From the NCBI RefSeq assembly GCF_000586555.1, contig NZ_AZUC01000014.1, positions 62,001 to 126,000 of the forward strand: 64,000 nucleotides of DNA, in the 5' to 3' direction. The position numbers and the translations under genes are program-made. Positions 9,145 through 16,321 of the stretch are shown one piece after another. The stretch's first letter is position 1. Each line of letters begins with the position of its first letter. Below the pieces are notes generated by a model. The model saw only the letters and a program-made list of their open reading frames with translations, did not search any database and was not told where the DNA came from. This DNA is from Sporosarcina sp. D27. GTDB taxonomy: Bacteria > Bacillota > Bacilli > Bacillales_A > Planococcaceae.

Positions 9145-9363
9145 TTATTGAGTATCTTCGTCGTTTTTGTACTCCAAAATATCTCCAGGCTGACATTCTA
9201 AAGCCTTACAAATCGACTCTAAAGTTGATAATCGAATCGCTTTTGCCTTTCCATTTTTCAATATAGAAAGGTTAGCCATTGTTATTCCAACACTCTCCGA
9301 AAGTGCTGTTACGCTCATTTTTCTTTTAGCTAGCATCACATCAATATTAATAATAATCGCCAT
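9145..9363 (-). CDS. Small Xre/Cro-type regulator (YozG-like)
   Basis: A 72-residue helix-turn-helix protein: MLAKRKMSVTALSESVGITMANLSILKNGKAKAIR covers the HTH, ending in CKALECQPGDILEY, the standard small Xre fold. ATG at 9363 is chosen over the in-frame GTG at 9372 because GAGGTG overlaps the latter. It is the last gene of a leftward operon with two DUF2975 membrane proteins, a pairing common in Bacillales; the regulator probably controls its own operon. Confidence 0.85.
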   Translation of the reverse strand: MAIIINIDVMLAKRKMSVTALSESVGITMANLSILKNGKAKAIRLSTLESICKALECQPGDILEYKNDEDTQ

Positions 9364-9373
9364 GTTATTCACC

Positions 9374-9853
9374 TCAGACCGTCAAATCATTTTCTGATTT
9401 TATATTAATCGCTTCTTGAAGAAGCCTTTGAAGGATAGCAGCAAAAACGGCGATAACCAATGAAGCGAAAATTACGATGAATCCCATTATTCCAATGGGA
9501 GGGTCAACTTTCTTCGCTATAAAATGAAAGAGTGGCAAACCTAGTACATACAAACAACTGATTGTAATCGCACAAAATTTTATGTTCTTTAACGTGTTTA
9601 CAGATGATTCTGAGAAGGCTGTGTTCTTGTCAATGTACCGTAAAAGATTGAAAGCCTGATAGAGGGCAAAGTAAAAGGGCACAGCCGCTCCATACATCAC
9701 GATGAAAACGAGATATTTCATTGGGACAATATTTGGATACAATTTTGCTGCGAAACTCGCCATATGAGGTACTAAAAATATACATAAAGCAAGAACCGGT
9801 AGTCCTATAATAAAAACAGCTATTTTTAAAAACAATGTTGTGACTTCTCTCAA
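9374..9853 (-). CDS. DUF2975 membrane protein (second of pair)
   Basis: Four-helix membrane protein of about 159 residues with the DUF2975 signature: ALYQAFNLLRYIDKNTAFSE between TM2 and TM3. Function unknown. TTG at 9853 follows GAGGTG by 6 bases and is preferred to the ATG at 9880, which would overlap the previous gene. It resembles its neighbour at 9864-10346 along the whole length, so the pair arose by duplication. Confidence 0.8.
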   Translation of the reverse strand: MREVTTLFLKIAVFIIGLPVLALCIFLVPHMASFAAKLYPNIVPMKYLVFIVMYGAAVPFYFALYQAFNLLRYIDKNTAFSESSVNTLKNIKFCAITISCLYVLGLPLFHFIAKKVDPPIGIMGFIVIFASLVIAVFAAILQRLLQEAINIKSENDLTV

Positions 9854-9863
9854 AATAGACACC

Positions 9864-10346
9864 TCACATTTTGACTTCATTTATTAAAAGGAGATTTTTA
9901 ATGGGCTTTTGAAGAACAGTTACAAAAGTTGCAACAGTAATTGTTGCAAAAATACCCATTAGACTTAGGGAAATAGGACCTGCTGGGTCATCTCCTGTAA
10001 TTTTAGCAAGTACCTTTAAGTTTACTATTCCTAAAAAAATAAAGAAAATGACTGTAAAAGCACACTTTTTTATAACTTCCAAAGATTTAAGAGATGATTC
10101 AGAAAAAGCATTGTTTTTTTCGATGTAGGTTAGTAGTTTAAATGCTTGATACAAAGCAACTGAAAACGTAATACAGAATCCATATGCACATACTAAAAAA
10201 GGGATTAGGAAATAAGCCGTATCTGGGTGTACTTTTGCATCACTAATGGCTATCCCAGGCAAACAAATACATATAGCAGTTATTGTAATTCCAGCCAGAA
10301 AAATAATTACCTTTAAGAAAGTGATTGAACCTTGTTTAACATTCAT
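9864..10346 (-). CDS. DUF2975 membrane protein (first of pair)
   Basis: A 160-residue four-TM protein, with ALYQAFKLLTYIEKNNAFSE as the conserved DUF2975 loop. ATG at 10346 lies 7 bases after GAGGTG. First gene of a three-gene leftward unit ending with the Xre regulator. Role unknown; these operons are often near sporulation or stress genes but nothing here specifies a function. Confidence 0.8.
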   Translation of the reverse strand: MNVKQGSITFLKVIIFLAGITITAICICLPGIAISDAKVHPDTAYFLIPFLVCAYGFCITFSVALYQAFKLLTYIEKNNAFSESSLKSLEVIKKCAFTVIFFIFLGIVNLKVLAKITGDDPAGPISLSLMGIFATITVATFVTVLQKPIKNLLLINEVKM

Positions 10347-10697
10347 TTAAAACACCTCACATATTTAATGACAACATGATCTTAACAAATTATTTATCGA
10401 TTTACAATAAATTAGTATTGTTCCTCGTTGAATTATTATCGTTTTAAAAACTGCTTTCGAATTTGGGCGAAAATAAAAAAGCATTTTTGATTAAAACAGG
10501 AATTTAAAATGCGATTTATTTTAGTCTAGATAATTGAGTTGACCTTTTTTTATTCTAGAATCGAGTGCGATTGTTGATTACGCATTCGGACCATAACATG
10601 TCGTAAAAACAACTGATATTAGGTGTTTTTTAAATACTCTAAAATGGGTTATTATGGTACGATGGAAGAAATACCGTTATTAAACTATCGGGCCATT
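10347..10697. other. Divergent intergenic region and left edge of the cassette-like array
   Basis: Lies between the leftward DUF2975 operon and the rightward array. Contains GGGCGAAAATAAAAAAGC near 10477 and the first long spacer (10567-10693). A TTGACC at 10541 with TATTCTAGAAT downstream may be promoter-like but is not compelling. Confidence 0.4.
10567..10693. repeat. 127-bp direct repeat, left copy
   Basis: About 95% identical by eye to 15088-15214 (roughly six mismatches). Includes an imperfect terminator (AACTGATATTAGGTGTTTTTT) and ends in the spacer hallmark CTATCGGGC. It opens the cassette-like array. Confidence 0.9.
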
Positions 10698-11207
10698 ATG
10701 CGGAATAAGGAGGGGATTAAAATACTTCTTTTTAAGCCAATTGATATACAAAAGCATCGTGACATAGTAATAAAATTTAGAAGGGATTCTTTTAAAGTGA
10801 GTTTCGGTGACAGTACGGGCTTTGGTGAAGATGAAGACTATCTTCACTGGCTAAGGAACAAAACCTGTAATCATCCGAAAGGTTTTGTTTTAATTGAGGA
10901 AGACGGTAAGGTGATAGGGCAACTTGAATTGTCTGTTAAAGAATTTCAAGGCAAAAGGATTGGCTATGTAAATCTGTATTATCTGATACCAGAAGAACGG
11001 GGGCTAGGTAAGGGCAAGGAATTACACAATTATGCCAAACAGTTCTTCAAGGATAATTTTGTTCAAGAATACCACCTGAGAGTGTCGCCTACTAATACAG
11101 CAGCAATTGGATTTTATCGAAATAATGGAATGGTTGAGGTTGGGCCAGAAGCTGATGGTAAGGTGATTAGGATGAAAGGAGAATTATATAATCCCTTTGT
11201 TATTTAA
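10698..11207 (+). CDS. GNAT-family N-acetyltransferase
   Basis: Predicted acetyl-CoA-dependent acyltransferase. The core is VLIEEDGKVIGQLEL, then YLIPEERGLGKGKELHNYAKQF (acetyl-CoA loop RGLGKGK) and SPTNTAAIGFYRNNGM, the usual GNAT end. Start is uncertain: ATG at 10698 is used, but AAGGAGGGG at 10707-10715 points to an ATA codon at 10722 in frame, so the ancestral ATG may have mutated. An in-frame GTG at 10623 lies inside the spacer repeat. Substrate unknown. Confidence 0.8.
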   Translation: MRNKEGIKILLFKPIDIQKHRDIVIKFRRDSFKVSFGDSTGFGEDEDYLHWLRNKTCNHPKGFVLIEEDGKVIGQLELSVKEFQGKRIGYVNLYYLIPEERGLGKGKELHNYAKQFFKDNFVQEYHLRVSPTNTAAIGFYRNNGMVEVGPEADGKVIRMKGELYNPFVI

Positions 11208-11228
11208 AACGAGGTTTTTTCCATAAAA

Positions 11229-11282
11229 GGGCGCAATTCAGGAACAAGGATTTGCTCTCGTTAAGCAATAGGGCCATTATGC
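11229..11282. repeat. Array spacer 1
   Basis: GGGCGCAATTCAGGAACAAGG at the left and AATAGGGCCATTATGC at the right: the two hallmarks of the spacer that recurs between genes of the array. Confidence 0.7.
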
Positions 11283-11306
11283 AGAGTTTTTGAAGGGGAG
11301 GATTTT

Positions 11307-11558
11307 ATGGACGGAGAAGTGAAGAAAAAGGGCGTCCAAGAAATTGATGGCATTCATATTATGATTATTCTAGTCATTGTCAGTGTAACTAGCCTCTTGC
11401 ATCTATCAGACAATATTCAGTGGTTTTTACTAGTAGGATACGCTTTAGTTATGATCTTTTTACAGAAAAAAGTGAATCTAAAACGTTCTCTAGGTTTTAT
11501 TGCAATTGGTTTTGGGCTTGTATTATTAAAAATGATTTACATGAAATTAAATATCTGA
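11307..11558 (+). CDS. Small membrane protein of the array
   Basis: An 83-residue protein with short charged ends and two or three membrane segments (IHIMIILVIVSVTSLLHL; WFLLVGYALVMIFL; LGFIAIGFGLVLLKM). No family recognised. ATG follows AAGGGGAGG. Flanked by spacers on both sides, as are all array genes. Confidence 0.65.
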   Translation: MDGEVKKKGVQEIDGIHIMIILVIVSVTSLLHLSDNIQWFLLVGYALVMIFLQKKVNLKRSLGFIAIGFGLVLLKMIYMKLNI

Positions 11559-11585
11559 GAATTAAAATCTGAGTATTCTTAACTC

Positions 11586-11640
11586 GATATCGGGCGCAAT
11601 AAATGAATAAGGGTTGTGCTTTAAACGAGCCAAAATGTGC
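11586..11640. repeat. Array spacer 2
   Basis: ATATCGGGCGCAAT and GAATAAGGGTTGTGC, then AACGAGCCAAAATGTGC in the place of the GGGCCATTATGC hallmark; more diverged. Confidence 0.6.
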
Positions 11641-11664
11641 GGTATTAATAGGGAGTTGCTTTAC

Positions 11665-11949
11665 TTGAAGAGACCTTTTAGTACATGGTCAATTGTTTTT
11701 ATAGTTTTTGGATTATTGGCATTCGCGGTCAATTGGATGGCAACTGAAATAATTAAGACTGTTGTTTTAGCGGGATATATCTTTTTAGTACTTGGTATTT
11801 TCTTAAGTTTTATCGCTTTTTTCAAAAGGGAAAATGGTGTAATGAAAATAATATCATTTGTGACCTTTTTCATTATTTTACTTTGGCTTGTATTAATTGA
11901 GCCATTTATGTTTGTCTATATATTAACTTGGTTAAAAATCATCTTATAG
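11665..11949 (+). CDS. Small membrane protein of the array
   Basis: About 94 residues, three membrane segments (WSIVFIVFGLLAFAVNW; VVLAGYIFLVLGIFLSFIA; FVTFFIILLWLVLIEPF). Unrecognised. TTG at 11665 is chosen for its spacing from GGGAG (11651-11655); the longer frame from GTG 11614 begins inside the spacer. Confidence 0.6.
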   Translation: MKRPFSTWSIVFIVFGLLAFAVNWMATEIIKTVVLAGYIFLVLGIFLSFIAFFKRENGVMKIISFVTFFIILLWLVLIEPFMFVYILTWLKIIL

Positions 11950-11950
11950 C

Positions 11951-12000
11951 AATCGGGCTCAATTCTGGCATAAGGTTTGTGCGGCAATCGGTCAATTTTG
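11951..12000. repeat. Array spacer 3
   Basis: AATCGGGCTCAATTCTGG, ATAAGGTTTGTGC and AATCGGTCAATTTTG: same order of hallmarks with substitutions. Confidence 0.6.
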
Positions 12001-12037
12001 AAGCACTATGATAATTTAATAAAAAGGATTGATTAGA

Positions 12038-12319
12038 ATGATGATTTTAGTACCTTTTCTAGTGGCTGTTATATCAGGAAGTATTGTATTGTTGATCACT
12101 TGGGGCTTAATCAAAAAGAATTTTTCTCTACCAATAAGAAATATCCCAGGAATCGTAACAGTTATAGCAGCTAATGTTTTATTTTACATTGGCTTTGTCA
12201 TGGTTAGAGGATTTGAAGGGGTAGCCTATTTGTTTCTGGCTTTCTTTTTAGTCGGTTTTGCAGTCGTTTCATTTTTAATGGCAATCGTTATGGAAAAAAA
12301 GTTAGTTGGAACAAAATAG
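12038..12319 (+). CDS. Small membrane protein of the array
   Basis: A 93-residue protein with three hydrophobic segments (PFLVAVISGSIVLLITWGL; VTVIAANVLFYIGFVMV; LFLAFFLVGFAVVSFLMA). No family recognised. The ATG at 12038 is preferred because AAAGG lies 10 bases upstream; the TTG at 12029 is too close to it. Confidence 0.6.
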   Translation: MMILVPFLVAVISGSIVLLITWGLIKKNFSLPIRNIPGIVTVIAANVLFYIGFVMVRGFEGVAYLFLAFFLVGFAVVSFLMAIVMEKKLVGTK

Positions 12320-12345
12320 GGAACGACTCACACCTTCCTCGTTTA

Positions 12346-12398
12346 ACGGGGGCGTTTACCGAACAAGGTTGTTCAAGAATAGGGCCATTTTGAATAAC
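12346..12398. repeat. Array spacer 4
   Basis: ACGGGGGCGTTTACC, then GAACAAGGTTGTTC (inverted repeat GAAC/GTTC) and AAGAATAGGGCCATTTTG. Shares GGTTGTTCAAGAATAG exactly with spacer 6. Confidence 0.75.
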
Positions 12399-12472
12399 AA
12401 TCGGAGGCCATCCATTTTAAGTTCAAAACCACTATTAAATAACAAGTATTGATTCTATCTGGAGGAGATTTT

Positions 12473-12762
12473 TTGAAAACGAGGCATCATTCTTGGAAAA
12501 GTTATGTTTTTTGAATGTTAGCGTAATAGTTACGATACTTATGTTTTTATTAGATCCAATTGGAGTAGCTACAAAAGAAAAGCTGACAGGGCTTATAATT
12601 CTTCTTATATTGGTAGGAAACGTCGTGTCTGTCTTAATGGGTATTTTAACATTTACATCCAAGTACGAACGGAAATTGATTCCTAGTATAGCTGCCATAT
12701 TCACTTTCTGTAATGTAGGTGTGATGATTTTCTTTTTCTGGTTTGGTGCAAACTTTGCGTGA
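12473..12762 (+). pseudogene. Small membrane protein with homopolymer frameshift
   Basis: GGAGGAG at 12461-12467 and TTG at 12473 start a frame (KTRHHSWKSYVF) that stops at once, while the next frame continues as LNVSVIVTILMFLLDPIGVA to a stop at 12762. Adding one T to the six-T run at 12507-12512 would join them into a 96-residue protein with three membrane segments. Either a recent inactivation, a phase-variable tract or a sequencing error. If the gene is intact, translation could begin at TTG 12493. Confidence 0.6.
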
Positions 12763-12780
12763 GTAAAAAAATATTCTTCA

Positions 12781-12825
12781 AACGGTGGCGATTGTGGGAT
12801 AAGGATCATGCCGCAATAAGGCAAG
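12781..12825. repeat. Array spacer 5
   Basis: ACGGTGGCGATTGTGGGATAAGG followed by GCCGCAATAAGGC; shorter, right hallmark degraded. Confidence 0.5.
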
Positions 12826-12857
12826 TTAAAAAAAGTAGTAGAGAGAAGTGAGTACTT

Positions 12858-13502
12858 ATGGTTGAAAGTAAAATTGAATACTATGAGAATGAGTCACAGC
12901 AATTTAAACCTATACAACATTTTAATTCACGTATAAAGGAAATGGAGAATGAATCGAAATATGGAGCGGAAGTTGCTTCAAAGTGGACTGAAATTGTCAA
13001 CCTGCCCCTTAAAGATGAAATGTATCCAGTAGTCCATCCCATTGGTCAGGAGACGTTCTCCTTATATGCGGAATTTCCGACAGGAGTGTTTGAGTACGCT
13101 TTAGATATAGATGGTGCCACTTCACTTATAAAAGAAAAGAGTATCAAGCCGATAACTTTTGAACCTTCAAAAATTATAGCTTCTGTTGAAGAAGGTAATA
13201 TAAATACAAATACAGGTAACATAAAAATAAATCATAAGAATCCTGTAATGGTACTTCAGAGTAAATTTCTGACGGACGATAAACCTTATTGTATCAATGG
13301 AAACCACAGAATATTTGAAGCTTATCGAAATAATGAAGAACAAATTGAAGTGTTTGTATTCAAAGATCTTGAATTCACTCCATTTTTTTACGATGTTTTG
13401 AGTAAAGCTATCTATTTCTTAGAAATGGATTACAACAATGTAATTAAAAATGTGAGAAATTTCCCAAAAGATAATCATACCGCGTATGCATATTTTTTAT
13501 GA
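12858..13502 (+). CDS. Hypothetical protein with ParB-like CINGNHR motif
   Basis: A soluble 214-residue protein. The central segment NPVMVLQSKFLTDDK followed by CINGNHRIFEAYRN resembles the beta-strand plus GxHR loop of ParB/sulfiredoxin-like domains (VIDGNHR in relatives), which hydrolyse CTP or act as nucleases; whether catalytic residues suffice is not clear. ATG follows GAGAAGTGAG. Lies between spacers 5 and 6. Confidence 0.55.
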   Translation: MVESKIEYYENESQQFKPIQHFNSRIKEMENESKYGAEVASKWTEIVNLPLKDEMYPVVHPIGQETFSLYAEFPTGVFEYALDIDGATSLIKEKSIKPITFEPSKIIASVEEGNINTNTGNIKINHKNPVMVLQSKFLTDDKPYCINGNHRIFEAYRNNEEQIEVFVFKDLEFTPFFYDVLSKAIYFLEMDYNNVIKNVRNFPKDNHTAYAYFL

Positions 13503-13524
13503 TATATGGTGTTAGCTTGTGTCA

Positions 13525-13578
13525 GAATAGGGGCGCTAACCGAACAGGTTGTTCAAGAATAGAACCAGATTGTTTAAC
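13525..13578. repeat. Array spacer 6
   Basis: AATAGGGGCGCTAACCGAAC, GGTTGTTCAAGAATAG and AACCAGATTGT. The middle is identical to spacer 4 apart from one base. Confidence 0.75.
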
Positions 13579-13609
13579 ATCCAAGTTAATATCTAGGGGG
13601 AGTAGTTAA

Positions 13610-14065
13610 ATGAAAAATAGCATAGAAGTATCATTGGAAAACAACGAAGAGTTTTCAACATTCTTAAATACTAAGATAAGGGAATTCAATAATGAACATT
13701 CAATCCATCATAAAAATGCAAGAAAAAAAGAATCAGTACAGCCAATAAATATCATCGTAACTAATGATGAAGGCAGATGGATTGGTGGAATTACTGCGGA
13801 AGTCTATTGGAATTGGCTTGAAGTCAATGACTTTTGGTTTGATAAAAATTTTCGTGGTAATGGGTTAGGCGATTCGTTATTGAGTACAACAGAAGAAATA
13901 GCTCTAGAAAAAGGAGCAACGAAGGTAATGTTAACGACGTTTGAATTCCAAGCTCGATCATTCTATGAATCACACGGTTATAAAGTTGTTGGAGAAGTGA
14001 AAGATTATCCTCCTGGAAGCAGTTATTACACGATGGTGAAGTCACTGCACCCAGAAAAGGAATAA
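13610..14065 (+). CDS. GNAT-family N-acetyltransferase
   Basis: A 151-residue acetyltransferase: INIIVTNDEGRWIGGITAE, the acetyl-CoA loop FRGNGLGDSLL, then MLTTFEFQARSFYESHGYK, ending KDYPPGSSYYTMVKSL, typical of small GNATs acting on amines or peptides. ATG preceded by GGGGGAG at 9 bases. Second acetyltransferase of the array; such enzymes are common cargo of gene cassettes. Confidence 0.85.
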   Translation: MKNSIEVSLENNEEFSTFLNTKIREFNNEHSIHHKNARKKESVQPINIIVTNDEGRWIGGITAEVYWNWLEVNDFWFDKNFRGNGLGDSLLSTTEEIALEKGATKVMLTTFEFQARSFYESHGYKVVGEVKDYPPGSSYYTMVKSLHPEKE

Positions 14066-14075
14066 TCAATATGCC

Positions 14076-14117
14076 AGAATAGGGCGCGATTGCAGGATAA
14101 AGGAATTGTACGAATTC
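14076..14117. repeat. Array spacer 7
   Basis: GAATAGGGCGCGATTGCAGGATAAAGG with GAATTGTACGAATTC after it (inverted repeat GAATT/AATTC). Confidence 0.6.
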
Positions 14118-14218
14118 ATCGAGAGAACCATTTCATTTAATTATTACTTAAATTACATAGTCGTTAAATGATAGTGAAGAAGAATATGCTGGAATAATGA
14201 TAAAAAGGTGATAGCAAA

Positions 14219-14593
14219 ATGACTATATTTCCAGAAGAAAACGACTTTCTTTCATTGTTTGAATGTGAACCAATGCTATTAGATAGCACTTCGAAAAACT
14301 TGCCATTTTATTATAATGAAGCAACATATCGATTTTCTAATGGTGAGGAAGACTTTATTGTTACAATTTCTCCCTCATATGGTGAAGTGAAAATACAAGT
14401 AACTCAACGTTCTTCAAACAGATTTTTATCACTTTTGAACCTAAAAAGAGTTGATAAATTTGAAATTACAGTAGATAAGAAAGACCATTCAAGTGTGTTA
14501 TTAACAGTTGTTAATGACGACTCTCAACAAATGATTGAAGTTGATTTTAAGCCTTACTTTAAACAGATTTTTAAAGAACATTTTACTTTTTAA
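14219..14593 (+). CDS. Hypothetical soluble protein of the array
   Basis: A 124-residue acidic, mostly beta-strand protein (YRFSNGEEDFIVTISP; EVKIQVTQRS; DKFEITVDKK; VLLTVVNDD; MIEVDFKPYF). No family recognised. ATG follows AAAAGGTGATAGCAAA. Very low GC like the other array genes. Confidence 0.6.
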   Translation: MTIFPEENDFLSLFECEPMLLDSTSKNLPFYYNEATYRFSNGEEDFIVTISPSYGEVKIQVTQRSSNRFLSLLNLKRVDKFEITVDKKDHSSVLLTVVNDDSQQMIEVDFKPYFKQIFKEHFTF

Positions 14594-14615
14594 GGACAAC
14601 TCATTCATATTCACC

Positions 14616-14672
14616 ATTCGGGTGCAATATCGGCATAGAGGTGTTCTAGAATTGGGCCATTATCTAACAACC
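14616..14672. repeat. Array spacer 8
   Basis: CATTCGGGTGCAATATCGG, ATAGAGGTGTTCTAGAATTGGGCCATTAT. Right hallmark well kept. Confidence 0.7.
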
Positions 14673-14696
14673 AAGTTGTTGCTTTGCACTCTAGAC

Positions 14697-14800
14697 GGAA
14701 CGCTTTCCGAGGGGCGTGGCTTGAGCCTCAATCGTGCACCCTGTGGGTCTCAAGACGCACGCTGATCCCTTCGGAGTCCTCCGTCTTCCGTTCCAAGCAA
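14697..14800. repeat. GC-rich Bacillales intergenic repeat, copy 2
   Basis: AACGCTTTCCGAGGGGCGTGG, TTGAGCCTCAATC, CTGTGGGTCTCAAG, GCTGATCCCTTCGGAGTC and CCGTCTTCCGTTCC in the usual order of this element. It has inserted just after spacer 8, in front of the next small gene. Confidence 0.75.
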
Positions 14801-14857
14801 CGCAGAGTAGGATTTATAAAGGATACATTCAAGAAACTGGCCAAAGAGGTGAATATT

Positions 14858-15070
14858 ATGGGGAAATTAAAGTCTTTTATAATAGGGTTTTCTATACCGC
14901 TCTGTGCATTAGGAGTAATTATTGCAAAGGTAATTTTTGCAGTTAAAAGACAGGAAAAATTATTATTCCAATACGACTTTTATTTATTCTGCTTAATATT
15001 TATCATATCTATAATCTTCTCGATTAAGCGAAAGAAAACCAATGATATCTCTAGCGGTAGTTCTTATTAA
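14858..15070 (+). CDS. Small two-TM membrane protein of the array
   Basis: A 70-residue protein with segments FIIGFSIPLCALGVIIAKVI and FYLFCLIFIISIIFSI and a basic KRKK tail. Unrecognised. The ATG at 14858 sits 7 bases after AGAGGTG; longer frames upstream run through the GC-rich repeat and are not credible. Confidence 0.6.
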   Translation: MGKLKSFIIGFSIPLCALGVIIAKVIFAVKRQEKLLFQYDFYLFCLIFIISIIFSIKRKKTNDISSGSSY

Positions 15071-15087
15071 ATTAAAAACAATCGGGG

Positions 15088-15214
15088 GCGATTGTTGATT
15101 ACGCATTCGGACCATAACATGTCGTAAAAACACCTGATATTAGGTGTTTTTTAAATACTCTAAATTGGTTTATTATGGTACTATGGAAGAAATACTGTTA
15201 TTCAACTATCGGGC
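15088..15214. repeat. 127-bp direct repeat, right copy
   Basis: Matches 10567-10693 with about six mismatches. Preceded by ATCGGGG like the other spacers. Here the terminator stem is perfect. Confidence 0.9.
15127..15152 (+). terminator. Terminator within the long spacer
   Basis: AAAACACCT and AGGTGTTTT are perfect complements around GATATT, with a T run. The left copy has one mismatch in the stem. Confidence 0.8.
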
Positions 15215-15290
15215 AATTTGGTTGAATTAAAGTTAAATGTAACTTTTATCTAAATACTACGTATGTATTAAAAAGAAGGGAGGGATATAA

Positions 15291-15467
15291 ATGTGGATTT
15301 TCTGGGGTTTCTTCGTGGCTGTGATTGTAGGTGCCTATCTCGTGGATTTATTGACTGGACGAAAACGCAATTTTGAAGAACAGGAAAAGTCATTGAATCA
15401 GAACTCAGCAGAAAGCGATGCTTTACGGGAAGTGGGACGGATTGACCAAAACACTAGTCCTTTTTAA
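15291..15467 (+). CDS. Small single-TM protein
   Basis: A 58-residue product: one N-terminal membrane segment (WIFWGFFVAVIVGAYLVDLL) and a charged tail ending QNTSPF. ATG at 15291 follows GGGAGGG at 7 bases, a very strong site. Function unknown; similar one-TM tail proteins are common in Bacillales. Confidence 0.65.
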   Translation: MWIFWGFFVAVIVGAYLVDLLTGRKRNFEEQEKSLNQNSAESDALREVGRIDQNTSPF

Positions 15468-15511
15468 TACTTCAACCATCGGGGGGTGATTGTTGAATAT
15501 GTATTACTGAA

Positions 15512-15538
15512 GTCAACATACTAATTGTTGGCTTTTTT
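15512..15538 (+). terminator. Intrinsic terminator
   Basis: GTCAACA pairs with TGTTGGC (one G-T pair), followed by seven T. Confidence 0.7.
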
Positions 15539-15662
15539 ATGTCGCATCCGGACGATAAGGTTACTGACGGTCTTTTTAATGACGCACCCGGACCGTAATA
15601 TGCAGTACCGAGACTATAAAAGTGATGTTCCGTTACATAGATGGTTATGGTATGAGTGTTTG

Positions 15663-15725
15663 TTTGCCTGTGAGACTAACAATCATAAATGTTTAAACAA
15701 ACACGAAATTTTCATGTACAGAGAC
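15663..15725. repeat. Palindromic repeat family 1, copy c (degraded)
   Basis: GCCTGTGAGACTAACAATCAT, ATGTTTAAACAAACACGAAA and TGTACAGAGAC retain the order of the family; outer arms have several mismatches. Confidence 0.75.
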
Positions 15726-15885
15726 TTTCTCCTTGTACTTTATGTTTAGATTTTTACAGACTACTCTACTAGTCATCCGGATTGATGGGTTGGCGGTAAA
15801 GCAAACAGAGTAGTAAGATTATGAGAAATAGGAACTGAACCTTAAAATATGTTAGCAAACCAAGAGACTAGGGGGGGATATCTGG

Positions 15886-16068
15886 ATGACGATTTTTACG
15901 AGAATCAAGGATAAATGTAAAGCTGTCATTGGAGGTTCGCCGAAGACTTGCTACTTCTGCAAGCGCAAGACTGCGGACATGCGAGCGTACCGAGACGCTC
16001 AGAACAGACAGATAAGTGTTTGTCCACTTTGCACCGAGTATGCCAATCGGCGGGCATTTCGTAAGTGA
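15886..16068 (+). CDS. Small putative zinc-ribbon protein
   Basis: A 60-residue basic protein with two Cys pairs, TCYFCKRK and SVCPLCTEY, spaced 24 residues: a plausible zinc ribbon. ATG after AGGGGGGGAT. Possible nucleic-acid binding, but family not recognised. Confidence 0.6.
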   Translation: MTIFTRIKDKCKAVIGGSPKTCYFCKRKTADMRAYRDAQNRQISVCPLCTEYANRRAFRK

Positions 16069-16086
16069 ACATGGACAGTTCTGTAT

Positions 16087-16285
16087 GTCAATACGGAAAG
16101 GGATGCCTCCTCTAATAAAAACCTTGCCTTTCCAGCAGTTAGCTAAGGAACACCGACAAGGTACAGCAGTAGAAAAAGAAGTCAAACAGAGCATGATGAA
16201 AGGCAACATCGTATCTGCTATTGGGATAATCTTGAAAGTGCTGATTCCTTTGTTTTTCTCACATCATCTTTGTAATCGGTGTTAG
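16087..16285 (+). CDS. Putative small membrane protein following the zinc-ribbon gene
   Basis: A 65-residue frame beginning MSIRKGMPPLIKTLPFQ with a hydrophobic segment near the end (IVSAIGIILKVLIPLFF). No good ribosome site; the frame overlaps upstream sequence in another phase. It may be a real partner gene or the frameshifted remainder of a longer protein. Weak call. Confidence 0.35.
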
Positions 16286-16321
16286 GATGTCAAAGACTCA
16301 AAAATGAAAGTAGGATTGACC

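Larger units (their letters stand above)
15468..15885. other. Intergenic stretch with spacer remnants and a repeat
   Basis: Starts with spacer 10 (ATCGGGGGGTGATTGTTGA near 15478), a terminator at 15512-15538, two degenerate copies of the CGCAYYCGGACCATAA piece of the long spacer (15542 and 15582), and a degraded family 1 palindrome (15663-15725). No gene seen. Confidence 0.55.

Noticed and set aside
14684-14857. N-terminal extension of the small membrane protein at 14858
   Set aside because: The extension is translated repeat; the ribosome site lies before 14858.
10567-15510. Classical integron
   Set aside because: No tyrosine recombinase gene in the window and the spacers lack a visible GTTRRRY attC core; only the layout is similar.
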